Source: Oscillospiraceae bacterium
Lineage (GTDB): Bacteria > Bacillota > Clostridia > Oscillospirales > Oscillospiraceae
Direction of reading: 5' to 3'
Assembly: GCA_021769865.1 (NCBI GenBank)
Contig: JAETSB010000016.1
Span: 1-47,671, forward strand
DNA: 47,671 bases
Below are positions 46,063 through 47,671 of this stretch, piece after piece. The notes below the pieces were generated by a model that saw only the letters and a list, made by a program, of their open reading frames with translations, had not been told where the DNA came from and ran no database searches. The translations under genes were made by a program, and so were the position numbers. Numbering within the stretch: position 1 is the first letter of the stretch; the number at the start of each line of letters is the position of its first letter.

Positions 46063-47343
46063 ATGGAGGAAAAGAACCGCCGCCTGGATGAGGCCGCTCT
46101 GCGCCGCCTCCTGGAACGGGAGCAGACCGGGCCGGAGGCTCTGGTCCTCCGCCTGGCCTGGCTGGAGGGGCTGACCCGGGAGGAGATCGCCGCCCTGACC
46201 TGGGATCAGGTCTCTTTTCTGGACAACCGGCTGGAGCTGCCGGACCGGATGGTCCCGCTGGAGCGGGAGGTCCGCTCCTTCCTCTGGAAGCTTCGGGAGG
46301 CCCGGGAAGCCCGGGAGGAGCCGGGAGACCCTCATGTCCTCCTCTCGGCCCGGGAGCGGAAGCCCATGCGCCTGGAGTCCATCTCCCGGATCGCCCGGCT
46401 GGCCCTGGACCGGGGCGGGCTGGGAGATGTGCGGCTGCTGGACCTGCGCTACGACTGGATTATCCGCTGCCTGGACCGGATGGACTGGCCTGAGGCGGCC
46501 CGGATCAGCGGCGTGGAGGTGGCCACCCTGCAGGTCCGCTTTTCCGCCAGCGCGCCGGCCAGGAAGGCCCCCAAGCCTCCACCGGCGCAGGTGGACGAGT
46601 TCAAACTGTGGAAACTCCTCCAGGCGGAGCGAGACACGGCAGCCGGTTTAGCCATGTGGCTGGGCTGGCAGCTGGGGCTCCAGGCCCAGGAGATGATCGC
46701 CCTGACCTGGGAGCAGGTGGACTTTCCGGAGAGCATCCTCCGCCTGCCGGACCGGGACGTGCCTATGACCAGCGCCGTCCGGCGCATATTAGAGGAGGAG
46801 CACGGCCGGAGAAGCCCGGGGGAGGACCCCCACGTCCTCCTGACGGAGCAGTCCCGGAAGCCCCTGGACCTTCCCCGGCTGTCCCGGCTCACCCGGGCGG
46901 CGCTGATCCGGGGCGGACTGGAGCGGGTGAGCCTCCGGGACCTGAGGCGGGACGACGGCCGGGATGAGGAGGATGAGCGCATTCTCCAGCGGGCCCTGGA
47001 ACGGGGCTTTCTCTCCCGCGGGGACGTGTCGGAGCTGCTGGGCCTGTCCAAGACCGCTACATACGCCCGCCTCCGCCGGCTGACGGAGCACGGGAAGCTG
47101 GTCCGGGTGGGGGGCAAGTACTATCTTCCCGGCACCGTGGTGCCGCCGGAAAAGCACCGGGAGGCCATTCTGGAATATCTGGCGGAGGCGGGCTTCGCCT
47201 ATCGCCAGGACATCGTGGACCTCCTCCACATCCAGCCGAAGCAGTGCACCCTGGTGCTCCACCGCATGGTGGAGGAGGGGGCGCTGGTCCAGCTGGGACA
47301 GAAATACTACCTCCCGGAGCAGGAAAAACGAAAAGCCGAATAA
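46063..47343 (+). CDS. Duplicated inactive tyrosine-recombinase-like protein with two winged helices
   Basis: A 426-residue protein built of two internal repeats. Each half has a tyrosine-recombinase catalytic-core pattern: LAWLEGLTREEIAALTWDQV (about 28-50) and LGWQLGLQAQEMIALTWEQV (about 200-219); LELPDRMVPL and LRLPDRDVPM; GDPHVLLSA and EDPHVLLTE; LLDLRYDW and LRDLRRDD. The catalytic residues look lost: the box I arginine is Thr or Gln, the HxxR histidine is Leu or Arg, the second histidine is Tyr or Arg, and a Phe stands where the tyrosine would be (VATLQVRF). After residue 300 come two winged-helix units, each ending in KYYLP. It is probably a DNA-binding regulator derived from a recombinase, not an integrase. 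Confidence 0.75.
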   Translation: MEEKNRRLDEAALRRLLEREQTGPEALVLRLAWLEGLTREEIAALTWDQVSFLDNRLELPDRMVPLEREVRSFLWKLREAREAREEPGDPHVLLSARERKPMRLESISRIARLALDRGGLGDVRLLDLRYDWIIRCLDRMDWPEAARISGVEVATLQVRFSASAPARKAPKPPPAQVDEFKLWKLLQAERDTAAGLAMWLGWQLGLQAQEMIALTWEQVDFPESILRLPDRDVPMTSAVRRILEEEHGRRSPGEDPHVLLTEQSRKPLDLPRLSRLTRAALIRGGLERVSLRDLRRDDGRDEEDERILQRALERGFLSRGDVSELLGLSKTATYARLRRLTEHGKLVRVGGKYYLPGTVVPPEKHREAILEYLAEAGFAYRQDIVDLLHIQPKQCTLVLHRMVEEGALVQLGQKYYLPEQEKRKAE

Positions 47344-47350
47344 CACCCTC

Positions 47351-47415
47351 GGGAGCCGGGGGGCAGGAGGTGGAGTGCTTCGCCAAAGGGACCTGCCCGC
47401 CCGGCTCCCGCTTTT
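47351..47415 (+). terminator. Terminator after the recombinase-like gene
   Basis: A long branched or bulged hairpin: GGGAGCCGGG pairs with CCCGGCTCCC, and inside it GGGCAGG pairs with CCTGCCC; GCTTTTTGG follows. Confidence 0.88.
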
Positions 47416-47666
47416 TGGTAAAAATTGGTCTGCGTTATGTTCCTCCGGCAAATTTGACCAGGCTATCGTATGGCGGTTTTCAGTTCGGTTAAAAGGCCGG
47501 AAAAAGCCTTGTCAGGGGGTTTTTTTCCTGTTAGATTGCATTTGCGGACGACGGGCGGAAGGGGCCAATTCCAGGCTTGATGTGGGAAGAGGCTAGCCCC
47601 GACACGAATCCTGGAGGGGGCGTCGGAAGTTCGGACGGACCGTAATCTTTAAAGGAGGAATGTTCA
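47416..47666 (+). promoter_or_regulatory. Long leader region of the next gene
   Basis: About 250 bases without an ORF with a ribosome site. It contains AAGGC...GCCTT, then a run of T (47520-47526) that could be a weak terminator, GGGGC...GCCCC and an imperfect CGTCGGAA/TTCGGACG dyad. It may hold the promoter and a structured 5' leader of the gene starting at 47667. No known riboswitch was recognised. Confidence 0.4.
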
Positions 47667-47671
47667 ATGAA
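47667..47671 (+). CDS. Start of a gene cut by the window edge
   Basis: ATG at 47667 preceded by AAAGGAGG at proper spacing (47651-47658). Only ATG AA is inside the window, so nothing can be said about the product. An ATG at 47660 is too close to the ribosome site. Confidence 0.6.

Noticed and set aside
46063..47343. Functional phage or transposon integrase
   Set aside because: Both repeats lack the catalytic Arg, His and Tyr pattern, there is no attachment-site repeat nearby and the flanks are not phage-like.
1..47671. tRNA or rRNA genes
   Set aside because: No cloverleaf with a CCA or TTC-A-C arm and no rRNA-like stretch was found by eye in any gap; only a covariance scan could exclude a degenerate one.

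Overview
The window looks like chromosomal DNA of a GC-rich, endospore-forming anaerobic member of the Clostridia, most likely an Oscillospiraceae-type gut bacterium (Flavonifractor/Lawsonibacter/Pseudoflavonifractor-like). The reasons are strong AGGAGG ribosome sites, sporulation genes (spoVAC, spoVAD, a GerMN protein), MreB, HemW, a YgeW/YgeY/carbamate-kinase set and the absence of respiratory genes. The placement is inference from gene content; no rRNA or tRNA was seen.

Layout. 1-500: two tandem copies of a compact type I toxin-antitoxin-like cassette, each with a tiny ORF, a shared bidirectional terminator and a consensus antisense promoter. 570-2900: two coupled XRE regulators and comF, then a solitary mreB. 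2899-3620: a small AT-rich islet (XRE regulator, Cys-rich protein, antitoxin-like short protein). 3617-10458: housekeeping genes (CmpB-like membrane protein, hemW, spoVAC, PilZ protein, DUF1015, thrH, DUF815 ATPase). 10522-16690: a branched-chain amino-acid operon with two acetolactate synthases, ilvC and an embedded GIY-YIG protein, controlled by a leader peptide and attenuator. 16899-22880: arcC, ygeW and ygeY, divergent from a YheO-type regulator and a PLP-dependent lyase. 22911-23325: a second, different type I toxin-antitoxin-like locus. 23394-30764: lipoprotein, ATP-grasp enzyme, PEBP protein, NCS2 purine permease, and a comEA/two-component/GerMN operon. 30883-32827: D-Ala-D-Ala carboxypeptidase and a nitroreductase. 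33071-38719: siroheme-dependent reductase, FecBCD-type ABC importer and CysG. 38707-41649: MarR/MATE pair with an operator, and spoVAD. 41756-44608: polysaccharide ligase, glycosyltransferase and a small ORF. 44854-47343: TetR regulator, a beta-rich unknown and an unusual duplicated, apparently dead tyrosine-recombinase-like protein with two winged helices. A new gene begins at the right edge.

The most interesting signals are these. (1) The two toxin-antitoxin-like loci differ in peptide but share architecture, and related 5' sequence appears on both the sense and the antisense transcripts, as if each antitoxin arose by inverted duplication of the toxin promoter and leader. (2) The duplicated inactive recombinase with winged helices is a candidate new class of DNA-binding regulator. 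(3) The ilv operon uses a classical Ile/Leu/Val leader peptide rather than the T-box expected in Firmicutes. (4) A YgeW-YgeY-ArcC-lyase module lies near a purine-type permease.
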